A DNA stretch of 25,371 nucleotides, taken from assembly GCA_029933635.1 (NCBI GenBank), contig JAOZNS010000009.1, forward strand, positions 1 to 25,371. Reading direction: 5' to 3'. This stretch comes from Candidatus Zixiibacteriota bacterium (GTDB lineage Bacteria > Zixibacteria > MSB-5A5 > SM1-73). Below, piece after piece: positions 8,310 through 15,327 of the stretch. The translations under genes and the position numbers were made by a program. Numbering within the stretch: position 1 is the first letter of the stretch; the number at the start of each line of letters is the position of its first letter. A model generated the notes under the pieces. That model did not search any database. It saw only the letters and a program-made list of their open reading frames with translations, and was not told the origin of the DNA.

Positions 8310-9353
8310 TTACCTCGCTTTGATCTCTGATCTTAGCCTTTCCACCATTCCTTTTTTTCTTCTCTCCGAGATCAAAAATTCAGCTATCAGGCATAAAATT
8401 GACAGGAAGAGAAAGATCTGGTATCGATCTTCGTATTGGGTCATTAGCTTTCCTTCCAGCTCTTTTTTCTCCATTTTGGAGATCTCGTCATAGATTTTAT
8501 CCAGCTCCATCTCTCCACCGGTGGCATGATAATATTTTCCCCCGGTGGTTAAGGCGATCTTCTGGAGGGTCGTCTCGTCCAATCGGCTCACCACCACGTT
8601 TCCCTCCTCATCCTTTTTATATCCTGTCACCTCGCCTCTTTTGTTCCTCAAAGGTATCGGCTCTCCCTGGACCGATCCGATGCCGATGGTGTAGATTCTT
8701 ATACCTTCTGTGGCTGCCTCCTCTGCTGCACCTAAGGGATCGGAATCGTGATCCTCTCCGTCGGTCAAAAGGATGAGCACCTTATATTTTCTCTCCTTGT
8801 GACTGAAGGCTTTAATTGAGGTGCGAATGGCATCGCCAATGGCTGTTCCTGGCTCCGGTATCAAGTTTACGTCCATTATATCCAGGAACATGCTGGCGGC
8901 GGAGTAGTCTAAGGTGAGGGGGCACTGAATAAACGCTACCCCCGCGAAGGCCACCAGCCCAACCCGATCCCCCCGAAGTCGATTGATCAGCCCTTTGACC
9001 TCCTGCTTAGCCTTCGCCAGGCGGGATGGTTTGAAATCCTCTGCCATCATTGATAAGGAGCAATCCATGGCAATGACTATATCCACCCCCCTCCTTTTCA
9101 TCATGGTGAGCTTGGTTCCCAGCTGGGGACGAGCCAAAGAAAACAAAAGAAAAAAGATGGCAAAAACCAGCAAAACCACCTTCCACCTTTGCCTTTTGGG
9201 ACTGAGGGACAAAGCCAGCCTCTGCATCAAAGTCAAATTGCCGAACCTCTCCATGACTTTTCTCTTCATCCTGAAGACCAGCCAGTAAAAAACCAGAAGA
9301 AGTGGAAGTAAGATCAAAAGGAGGTATATGTAATCAATTTGGGCAATTCGCAT
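8310..9353 (-). CDS. batB: BatB: membrane-anchored VWA protein
   Basis: The 347-residue protein has two N-terminal membrane segments (about 7-26 and 57-74), a von Willebrand A domain and a final membrane segment at about 309-328. The metal-ion-dependent adhesion site is complete: D97-C-S99-L-S101, the Thr170 of PGTAIGDAI and Asp198 of LTDGED. The VWA domain is expected to bind a protein partner through a divalent metal, and MoxR ATPases are the known partners of such proteins. It lies 113 bp after batA and shares with it an AEDFKP sequence right after the metal site. The Cys inside the metal motif is the only oddity. Confidence 0.92.
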   Translation of the reverse strand: MRIAQIDYIYLLLILLPLLLVFYWLVFRMKRKVMERFGNLTLMQRLALSLSPKRQRWKVVLLVFAIFFLLFSLARPQLGTKLTMMKRRGVDIVIAMDCSLSMMAEDFKPSRLAKAKQEVKGLINRLRGDRVGLVAFAGVAFIQCPLTLDYSAASMFLDIMDVNLIPEPGTAIGDAIRTSIKAFSHKERKYKVLILLTDGEDHDSDPLGAAEEAATEGIRIYTIGIGSVQGEPIPLRNKRGEVTGYKKDEEGNVVVSRLDETTLQKIALTTGGKYYHATGGEMELDKIYDEISKMEKKELEGKLMTQYEDRYQIFLFLSILCLIAEFLISERRKKGMVERLRSEIKAR

Positions 9354-9466
9354 CTTTTAGCTCAAAAGTTACCCAAAACACATCTAACTTTGAATTTGAA
9401 AACCTGACGCTTTTAGAAAGTTCATAATCACATTACATCAGGATTACAGTATCCTGACAACAAAAT

Positions 9467-10459
9467 CTATGGGATCTTCCGGTATCTGGTATTAGCCAGA
9501 ACTATCTCAACCACCAGAAGCAAAAGCCCCACTAAAGCATAGTTGGAGAAAAGCTCATTGTATTGCAGGTATTCTTTTACCTTTATCTTGGTCTGTTCCA
9601 TCTGGCTTATCTGTTTATAGATACGAGCTAAGGCTTTCTCGTCCTTGGCTCGAAAGTATTCTCCTCCAGTTATCTGAGCGATTTGCTTTAAGGTGGGCTC
9701 ATCGATTTCATTTTCGATGTAGATATATCTCCTGCCAAAGATGGGATCGTCCACCGGATAGGGGGCGTTGCCCGGCTTTCCCGCACCTATGGTGTAGATT
9801 TTTACACCCATCGCCTTTGCCGCCTGAGCGGCGGTGATGGGATCAATTTCGCCGGCATTGTTCCTTCCATCGGAAAGCAGAATCACCACCTTGCTTTTGG
9901 CATCGCTTTCTCTCAGCCGATTCACCGCATTGGCGATGGCTAAACCTATGGCGGTCCCGTCCTCGATCATCCCAAAATCCACCTGATCCAAGAAGTTGAA
10001 CAGGACCCCGTAATCCAGGGTTAGGGGGCACTGGGTGAAGCTCTGCTTGGAGAAAACCACCAGCCCTATCCGATCGCTATGTCTGCCTTGGATGAACTCC
10101 TTGATCACCTGTTTAGCCACATACAGGCGGTTATGGGGTTTAAAATCCTCCGCACGCATGCTCCCGGAGATATCCAGAACCAGCATGATATCGATCCCTT
10201 CGGAGGAGATCTCTTGTCCCTTTCTTCCGGATTGAGGTCGGGCTAAGGCGAACGCCAAAAATACTATAGCCAACGCCCTCAACACCGGCAAGATGTGTCT
10301 TTCTTTTAATCGTAAGGAAGGCTTCAGTCGTCTCACTAAATTTATGTCCGAATACCGTATGCTTGCCGCCTTGGCTTTTTTGAATTTGAAATAATAGACC
10401 AGAAGACCAAAGGCTACTGGAATAAAGAGCAAAAATATGGGATCCTGAAACCTGAACAT
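9467..10459 (-). CDS. batA: BatA: membrane-anchored VWA protein
   Basis: The 330-residue protein has membrane segments at about 5-22, 57-73 and 307-325 around a VWA domain. The metal site is complete: D96-I-S98-G-S100, Thr169 in DGTAIG and Asp197 in LSDGRN. It is a close relative of BatB; the gene pair is standard in Bat operons, where the two are thought to act together in the inner membrane. A 171-bp gap separates it from BatD-like 2 upstream. The ribosome site before the ATG is weak (GGATGG). Confidence 0.92.
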   Translation of the reverse strand: MFRFQDPIFLLFIPVAFGLLVYYFKFKKAKAASIRYSDINLVRRLKPSLRLKERHILPVLRALAIVFLAFALARPQSGRKGQEISSEGIDIMLVLDISGSMRAEDFKPHNRLYVAKQVIKEFIQGRHSDRIGLVVFSKQSFTQCPLTLDYGVLFNFLDQVDFGMIEDGTAIGLAIANAVNRLRESDAKSKVVILLSDGRNNAGEIDPITAAQAAKAMGVKIYTIGAGKPGNAPYPVDDPIFGRRYIYIENEIDEPTLKQIAQITGGEYFRAKDEKALARIYKQISQMEQTKIKVKEYLQYNELFSNYALVGLLLLVVEIVLANTRYRKIP

Positions 10460-10630
10460 GATCCATCCGTTTGATTCATTCAGTTATTGAAATAGGTGCA
10501 CATGTTAAAGGTCCTTTAGGTCAAGCAACCTACGAGGCTAAATAGGCTTTTTATCTTTTCCTCACCCTTTCTTCATTTTTTATGAATAGGAAAATAGGGA
10601 ATGCCTCGTCCAATAATGGATTTGATAAGC

Positions 10631-11626
10631 TCACCTTTCAACTAAAACCTCCTTCACCTCCTCCGGTTTGGTTAAATTGATGATGCTGTATGCATCATTT
10701 ATGCTTTCTTCTATCTCTTGGTTTGAAGGAACATATTTGGCAAATTTAACCATATCACAGAATAGCAACAGGCGGAAAATCAGCTCTGCAACCCTCTGTT
10801 CCAATTTGGCTTTTTTTAACTCTCCTTTTATCTCCTCTGTGGTTCGATCCAGAGCTGAGAGCTTGTAACCGCGCTCCAGATACTTTCTGATGATATCGGA
10901 CAGGAGGGTAAAATATCTCTTTATCTGGTTCTTTTTCAAAAGATCAGATTCTTTTAACGAGTCCAGCTCGGAGAGAGCCAACTCCCAGGCTGGCTTGTTT
11001 AACTCTTCGGTCATCTGAGGAAGTCCTAACCCCTTTGCTTTTTTTCGGTAATACAGAATTCCACCACCGACCAGCACAGCCAAGATGGGCAAAATTAAAA
11101 GATAGGTCCAGTATCCGCCCCCTATCTGAATGGGTGGCTTCAATCCTCTTATGTCCTCCTCATCGCTTTCGGATGCACCCACGCTTTTGACCAAGATGAA
11201 AAGGGGCTCCGATTTGATCTGTTTCCTTTCGCCCCGGGGATCCTGGTAATTTATGGTGATGGGGGGGATAACATATTCTCCAGTTGTGAAGGTGGTGATC
11301 AAATATTCGCTTTTGTTTACCACCTTTCCATCCTTGGTCTTCTCCGGGTCATAGATCTTATAATCCTTGACCTCAAAGGCTCCCAAATTTGATCCCAAAG
11401 CTAAGGGTTCCAATTTGACTTTCGGATCCGTGGTTATCTTTAAGGTATAAAGGATCCTATCGCCGATGGTGATGGTGGCCCGATCCACAAACGATTCCAC
11501 GGAAATCAAAGATTTCTCTGAGGGGCTCTCACCCAGAATGGCTGACCCCAAAGACCAACAACAAAAGATTGCCCCTAAAATCATTCTAACAGTTCTCCAG
11601 AATTCTTTTCTTCTTACCATCGCCAT
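10631..11626 (-). CDS. BatD-like protein 2: signal, one Ig-like domain, TM, cytosolic domain
   Basis: This 331-residue protein has a signal segment at about 14-32, one beta-rich periplasmic module at about 42-148 (VDRATITIGDRILYTLKITTDP...TTGEYVIPP), an acidic linker, a membrane segment at 172-193 and a cytosolic domain at about 210-318. The last domain has TTEEI at 262-266 and CDMVKF at 290-295, matching BatD (CDLARF) and BatD-like 1 (CDLAKF). It resembles the DUF4381/BatD-like proteins found between DUF58 and VWA genes in MoxR clusters. It starts 36 bp after the SurA-like gene. The exact family name is uncertain, but the topology is clear. Confidence 0.75.
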   Translation of the reverse strand: MAMVRRKEFWRTVRMILGAIFCCWSLGSAILGESPSEKSLISVESFVDRATITIGDRILYTLKITTDPKVKLEPLALGSNLGAFEVKDYKIYDPEKTKDGKVVNKSEYLITTFTTGEYVIPPITINYQDPRGERKQIKSEPLFILVKSVGASESDEEDIRGLKPPIQIGGGYWTYLLILPILAVLVGGGILYYRKKAKGLGLPQMTEELNKPAWELALSELDSLKESDLLKKNQIKRYFTLLSDIIRKYLERGYKLSALDRTTEEIKGELKKAKLEQRVAELIFRLLLFCDMVKFAKYVPSNQEIEESINDAYSIINLTKPEEVKEVLVER

Positions 11627-11662
11627 CTTTGACAGCCGTTCTTTATGATAACATCGCTCCCT

Positions 11663-12598
11663 TTAGAATTTATCATCATAAATTTTGACCCTTTCAGCCT
11701 CCATCATCCTTTTGATCAGTTTATCATAAGCCTCCTGTTGTTTCATCTTTTTCAACTCCGATTCGATCTGGGATCTTACTTCATCTAATTTTTGATCTTT
11801 GAATTCATCCTTATGAGCATCGTAGTAAAGCTTGATCTCGTTTTCGCTGATTTGAGCGTCTTGAGGAATTTCCTCATCCAGAAGTTCATTTATCATCATT
11901 TGCTTTTTGAACCGAAATACCCCCTCCTTTATCTTTTTATCCTTATCCAGCCCTCGGCGGAGGGCGGTATGATACAAAAGCTCAGATCCAATGTAGCTTT
12001 GCAGGAATTTGAGTTTGCCCTCCTTGCCCTTGAATTGAGCTTGAACGGAGGGAGGAAATTTCTCGATCTCATCCTCCAGCTCATTTAAGGTAATTTCCCG
12101 ATCGCCGATTCTGGCTACCACCACTCCCCCTCTTTTCTTGGTTCTGGTTTGATTTAGATCTGTGCTTCTTTCCAACTGCCTTTGAGCCTCCAAGGATCGC
12201 CCCATCCTCTCGAAGCATATCACCAAGTTTTTGTTAATCTTATCCCTTAATTCACTTTCCGGATTCAGAACCTTGGCTCGGATAAACCGGGCGGCAGCAT
12301 TTTCGTAATCGTTGAGATGATCTAAATAGATATTGCCCATGATATAGTTTATGTTGGCTCGTTTTCTCTTGCTCAACCCGCCTGAGTCAAGCAGGCGCTG
12401 GTATTCTGCCACCGCCTGGGCATAAAGCTTGCTGTCCGTAAGTTCTGAAGCCAGATCCTGTTGTTGTGAAAAGTCCAACTTCGATCCCGTGATGTCACAA
12501 ACCCGATGATAGATCAGAACAGAGAAGACCAACAACACGCCCAACAATATCGAGGTGATAAGCAGAACTAAATTAGCCTTACTTCTGGATGGATCCAT
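11663..12598 (-). CDS. Anchored TPR protein with a SurA/PrsA-type N-terminal chaperone domain, parvulin domain missing
   Basis: The 311 residues start with a membrane anchor at about 9-30, then TPR-like helices at about 48-145 and a SurA_N-type chaperone region at about 159-266 (ARIGDREITLNELEDEI, then YIGSELLYHTALRRGL, then ISENEIKLYYDAHKDEF). In usual family members a parvulin isomerase domain of about 90 residues follows that last segment. Here the sequence moves at residue 267 straight to the family's closing helix (DEVRSQIESELKKMKQQEAYDKLIKRM). It is thus a periplasmic chaperone without the isomerase, joined to TPRs. Its place between TatA and BatD-like 2 suggests it handles exported clients of this cluster. 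No strong ribosome site was seen; 153 bp with a hairpin separate it from tatA. Confidence 0.75.
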   Translation of the reverse strand: MDPSRSKANLVLLITSILLGVLLVFSVLIYHRVCDITGSKLDFSQQQDLASELTDSKLYAQAVAEYQRLLDSGGLSKRKRANINYIMGNIYLDHLNDYENAAARFIRAKVLNPESELRDKINKNLVICFERMGRSLEAQRQLERSTDLNQTRTKKRGGVVVARIGDREITLNELEDEIEKFPPSVQAQFKGKEGKLKFLQSYIGSELLYHTALRRGLDKDKKIKEGVFRFKKQMMINELLDEEIPQDAQISENEIKLYYDAHKDEFKDQKLDEVRSQIESELKKMKQQEAYDKLIKRMMEAERVKIYDDKF

Positions 12599-12694
12599 CT
12601 TCCCTCCCGGCTCCAGCCCGCATGGCGTTTATCAACTTTGATAAGTGCGGTTGTCCCTGCGAAGATAAGAGTGCTTGCTCAAACCCGAATAATG

Positions 12695-12718
12695 TGGGTG
12701 AAGCTTTGGCTTCACCCA
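12695..12718. repeat. Perfect 10-bp hairpin after tatA
   Basis: TGGGTGAAGC (12695-12704) pairs with GCTTCACCCA (12709-12718) around a 4-base loop, about 34 bp after the tatA stop on the minus strand. The following minus-strand bases, ACATTATTCGGG, are not a U-run, so termination would be weak. It may set the level of the genes after tatA or protect the transcript end. Confidence 0.6.
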
Positions 12719-12751
12719 TGGTAAAGAAGATGTATCAATTCGTTCGATCTT

Positions 12752-12961
12752 TTAACCTGCCAAGTCTTTCTTCTCTGGCGGTGAGCTTTTTTCGGTATCT
12801 TCCCTTTTGATCTCCTCCTCCAAATCCTTGGCTCCCTTCTTGAACTCCGCTACGCTTTTGCCCAATCCTCTGGCTATTTCAGGAATTTTTCTTGCTCCGA
12901 AGAGCAGAAGGATGATCAAAAGTATCAACAAAAGCTCCTGGGCTCCGATTCCTCCTAACAT
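12752..12961 (-). CDS. tatA: Sec-independent protein translocase subunit TatA/TatE
   Basis: TatA forms the transport channel of the twin-arginine pathway, which exports folded proteins. The 69 residues show the family pattern: a short N-terminal membrane helix at about 7-20 (ELLLILLIILLLFG), the FGARKIPEIARGLGKSVAEFKKG hinge and amphipathic helix at about 21-44, and a charged tail. The start has a perfect AGGAGG at 12966-12971 that overlaps the stop codon of the DUF58 gene, so translation of the two is probably coupled. No TatB or TatC gene lies in the window. Being placed inside a MoxR/Bat cluster is unusual. Confidence 0.93.
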   Translation of the reverse strand: MLGGIGAQELLLILLIILLLFGARKIPEIARGLGKSVAEFKKGAKDLEEEIKREDTEKSSPPEKKDLAG

Positions 12962-12965
12962 AACT

Positions 12966-12971
12966 CCTCCT
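12966..12971 (-). promoter_or_regulatory. Ribosome binding site of tatA overlapping the DUF58 stop codon
   Basis: On the minus strand the DUF58 stop TAG (12972-12970) runs directly into AGGAGG, then AGTT and the tatA ATG. The shape predicts ribosome handover from DUF58 to tatA and near-matched amounts of both proteins. Confidence 0.75.
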
Positions 12972-13848
12972 AACGAAACCTTCTGGCTCTAACTCTGAAA
13001 AAAGCCATCAAAGGTTCCACATATGATCTGTCAGTTAATATGGGAATATAGTCCAGATCCATGGACCTGAAATTTCTTTCCAGCTTCGACTTCTCCTTCA
13101 AAGCATATTCTTGAAAATCTTTTCTGACCTCCGGATCCTTTGTATCTATGATGATCTGTTCTCCGGTCTCCGCATCCTCCAGCTCAATGAAGCCTAAGTC
13201 GGGCAGCTCTATCTCTCGGGGATCGACTATCTTGATAGCGATAAGATCGTGTTTTTTGTTGGCTATGGATAGCATTTTCTCAAAGCCTGAGCTTAAGAAG
13301 TCCGAGACCAAAAATACCACGCTACGTCTTTTGATCACCCGTCCCAGAAATTCCAGCGCACAGTTTATATCCGTTCTGGTATGCTGAGGTTTGAAATAAA
13401 GCACCTCCCGTATCAATCGCAGAACATGTGAGCTTCCTTTCTTGGGTGGGATATATTTTTCCACCCGATCGGTAAAGATGATCATTCCCACCCGATCATT
13501 GTTTTTAATGGCGGAGAAAGCTAAAACCGAACACAACTCCGCCGCTATCTCTCCCTTCATCCTCTGGGCGGTCCCGAAATCTCCTGAAGAGGAGGCATCT
13601 GCCAGAATCATCACCGTCAGCTCCCTCTCCTCTTTAAACGTTTTTACAAATGGATGACCATATCTGGCGGTTACGTTCCAGTCGATTACCCGAACATCAT
13701 CTCCTGGCTGGTATTCCCTCACCTCCTCAAACTCCATGCCTCGTCCCTTGAAGATGGAATGATATTCCCCGGAGAAGACATCGTTGACCAGCTTTTTGGT
13801 TCGTATTTCGATTCTTCTAACTTTTCTTATGATCTCCTTGGGTAACAT
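12970..13848 (-). CDS. DUF58 domain protein (VWA-like MoxR partner)
   Basis: DUF58 proteins are encoded next to MoxR ATPases and carry a degenerate VWA fold. The 292 residues contain the family signature at about 35-57 (GRGMEFEEVREYQPGDDVR, then IDW), and a metal-site pattern D84-A-S86-S-S88 in LADASSS. There is no membrane segment, so it is cytosolic, where it would meet MoxR. It starts 275 bp after moxR, across several hairpins, and its stop codon overlaps the tatA ribosome site. Confidence 0.92.
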   Translation of the reverse strand: MLPKEIIRKVRRIEIRTKKLVNDVFSGEYHSIFKGRGMEFEEVREYQPGDDVRVIDWNVTARYGHPFVKTFKEERELTVMILADASSSGDFGTAQRMKGEIAAELCSVLAFSAIKNNDRVGMIIFTDRVEKYIPPKKGSSHVLRLIREVLYFKPQHTRTDINCALEFLGRVIKRRSVVFLVSDFLSSGFEKMLSIANKKHDLIAIKIVDPREIELPDLGFIELEDAETGEQIIIDTKDPEVRKDFQEYALKEKSKLERNFRSMDLDYIPILTDRSYVEPLMAFFRVRARRFR

Positions 13849-13872
13849 TTCATGACGGGAGTGTACCTGCTT

Positions 13873-13907
13873 GCTGATGTGAAGTTGGCTTTATGCTTCA
13901 GGTCAGC
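13873..13907. repeat. Imperfect hairpin upstream of the DUF58 gene
   Basis: GCTGA (13873-13877) and TCAGC (13903-13907) pair, with a 2x2 mismatch next, then TGAAG (13880-13884) and CTTCA (13896-13900). The loop is 11 bases. It is the weakest of the four hairpins here. Confidence 0.4.
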
Positions 13908-14005
13908 GAAAGCAAGCTTTCGAACTCAGAAATTCTGGCTCCTTCGTATTCAGGTTGCACCTTGATGGTTTAAAATCCACAATATTGATAAATCTAAAGT
14001 TACTT

Positions 14006-14028
14006 CCCTCTCCCCTTGGGGGAGAGGG
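14006..14028. repeat. G/C-rich palindrome, copy 2 of the interspersed family
   Basis: CCCTCTCCCC (14006-14015) pairs with GGGGAGAGGG (14019-14028) around a 3-base loop. The arm sequence matches that of the 2061-2087 palindrome. Confidence 0.7.
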
Positions 14029-14040
14029 TTAGTTTCGTAA

Positions 14041-14066
14041 GTCAAGCATGGCGTAGCCTGCTTGAC
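14041..14066. repeat. Palindrome with a self-complementary inner word, between moxR and the DUF58 gene
   Basis: GTCAAGCA (14041-14048) pairs with TGCTTGAC (14059-14066). Inside, GGC (14050-14052) and GCC (14056-14058) also pair around GTA. It directly neighbours another hairpin on each side. Confidence 0.65.
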
Positions 14067-14077
14067 AAATCTTTATG

Positions 14078-14106
14078 GGTCAACCAGCCCTTCGGGCAGG
14101 TTGACC
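14078..14106. repeat. Strong hairpin 18 bp after the moxR stop
   Basis: GGTCAACC (14078-14085) pairs with GGTTGACC (14099-14106). An A-A mismatch follows, then GCCC (14087-14090) pairs with GGGC (14094-14097) around a 3-base loop. It is the first structure after moxR on the minus strand. No U-tract follows. Confidence 0.7.
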
Positions 14107-14123
14107 TACTTTCATCTCCTAAC

Positions 14124-15131
14124 TTACGGAACTTCTATCTCATCAAACACCTTCTTTACAATATCCTCTGAGGTGATCTCCTCGGCTTCGGCTTCATAGG
14201 TGACGATGACCCGATGTCTTAAGACGTCCATACCTATGGATTTGACATCCTCGGGGGTGACGTATCCTCTTCCTTTCAAGAAGGCATGGGCTTTGGCCGC
14301 TAAATTTAAATAGATGGAGGCGCGTGGGGAGGCGCCATAGGCGATCAGATCCTTGAGATCCAGGTTATACTCATCCGGAGCTCTGGTCGCAAAGACGATA
14401 TTTAAAATATAATCCTTGATCTTCTCATCCACATATATCTGGGCCACCACCTCTCTGGCTTCCAGTATATCCTCAGGTGAGATCACCTTCTTGACCTCCG
14501 GAAATCCAACCTCGGCATTGCGATCTATGATCTCCCATTCTTCCTTCCGGCTGGGATAGGTGATGGAGAGCTTGAGCATAAATCGATCCACCTGGGCCTC
14601 GGGTAGTGGATAGGTTCCCTCCTGCTCTATGGGGTTCTGAGTAGCCATGACCAGAAACGGTTCCTCCAAAGGAAAGGTGTTATCACCTATGGTCACCTGT
14701 CTTTCCTGCATGGCTTCCAGAAGCGCGCTTTGCACCTTAGCCGGCGCACGGTTTATTTCGTCGGCTAAAATCAGATTGGCAAAGATGGGTCCCTTCTTGG
14801 TGGTGAAGGACCCGCTCTGCGGATTATAAATCATGGTCCCGATAAGATCTGCCGGCAGAAGATCAGGGGTGAACTGAATCCTTTGAAACTTGGTCTGAAT
14901 GGCATCGGATAGGGTTTTGATCGATAGAGTTTTGGCCAGGCCGGGAACCCCCTCCAGAAGAATATGCCCATTAGCCAAAAGACCGATTAAAAGCCTTTCT
15001 ACCAGATAGCTTTGTCCCACTATCACCTTTCCCATCTCCGCCAAAAGCTCTTTCACAAAAAGACTTTTTTTCTCAACCCTCTCTTGAATTGCCTTGATGT
15101 CCGAAGCGGTCTTAACTGTTTGCTCCTGCAT
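14124..15131 (-). CDS. moxR: MoxR-family AAA+ ATPase
   Basis: MoxR ATPases use ATP to help assemble or mature metalloproteins and envelope complexes, acting with VWA partners. The 335 residues hold Walker A GVPGLAKT (61-68), Walker B LADE (122-125), sensor 1 ATQNP (163-167) and an arginine-finger region with R183 in VDRFM, then the lid domain (APDEYNLDLKDLIAYGASPRA). All are intact, so activity is expected. A strong GGAGG precedes the ATG. It is upstream of DUF58, TatA and the Bat genes on the same strand; BatD-like 1 lies before it. Confidence 0.95.
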   Translation of the reverse strand: MQEQTVKTASDIKAIQERVEKKSLFVKELLAEMGKVIVGQSYLVERLLIGLLANGHILLEGVPGLAKTLSIKTLSDAIQTKFQRIQFTPDLLPADLIGTMIYNPQSGSFTTKKGPIFANLILADEINRAPAKVQSALLEAMQERQVTIGDNTFPLEEPFLVMATQNPIEQEGTYPLPEAQVDRFMLKLSITYPSRKEEWEIIDRNAEVGFPEVKKVISPEDILEAREVVAQIYVDEKIKDYILNIVFATRAPDEYNLDLKDLIAYGASPRASIYLNLAAKAHAFLKGRGYVTPEDVKSIGMDVLRHRVIVTYEAEAEEITSEDIVKKVFDEIEVP

Positions 15132-15240
15132 GTTTTTCCTCCGGGAAATGCTTTAACCTTTTTAACCGATAAGCCAACAGGTTAACTTTGACCTCCAAAA
15201 GCAAAATCTGAACTAAGCTTCTGTAAAAAGCATCTCTCAT
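15112..15240 (-). CDS. Possible 42-residue protein overlapping the moxR start
   Basis: A frame opens with ATG at 15240 and ends with TAA at 15112, overlapping the first 20 bases of moxR in another frame. Its amino acids look ordinary (a Leu/Arg/Lys-rich helix, LLLEVKVNLLAYRLKRLKHF), and the frame stays open for 15 codons upstream of the ATG. There is no good ribosome site, and I know no family. It could be a leader peptide that couples translation into moxR, or chance. Confidence 0.2.
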   Translation of the reverse strand: MRDAFYRSLVQILLLEVKVNLLAYRLKRLKHFPEEKHAGANS

Positions 15241-15264
15241 ATGCGAATCGATCCTTTGAATCAA
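15236..15264 (-). promoter_or_regulatory. Candidate promoter upstream of moxR
   Basis: On the minus strand -35 TTGATT (15264-15259), a 17-bp spacer and -10 TATGAG (15241-15236) match a sigma-70 promoter at four of six bases each. This is weak. If real, moxR and the following genes have a start separate from sucCD and BatD-like 1. Confidence 0.3.
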
Positions 15265-15327
15265 ATTCCAGATCTCATGATACGCTCAACAATTCCAACA
15301 GGTAGACTTTCCACAGCTTGAGTGGTT

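Larger units (their letters stand above)
13849..14123. other. Hairpin-rich gap between moxR and the DUF58 gene
   Basis: This gap of 275 bp has no gene. It carries four hairpins: 14078-14106, 14041-14066, 14006-14028 and an imperfect one at 13873-13907. None has a U-tract on the minus strand. They lie inside an operon-like gene run, so they could act as partial terminators, RNA stabilisers or insertion scars. Confidence 0.6.
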
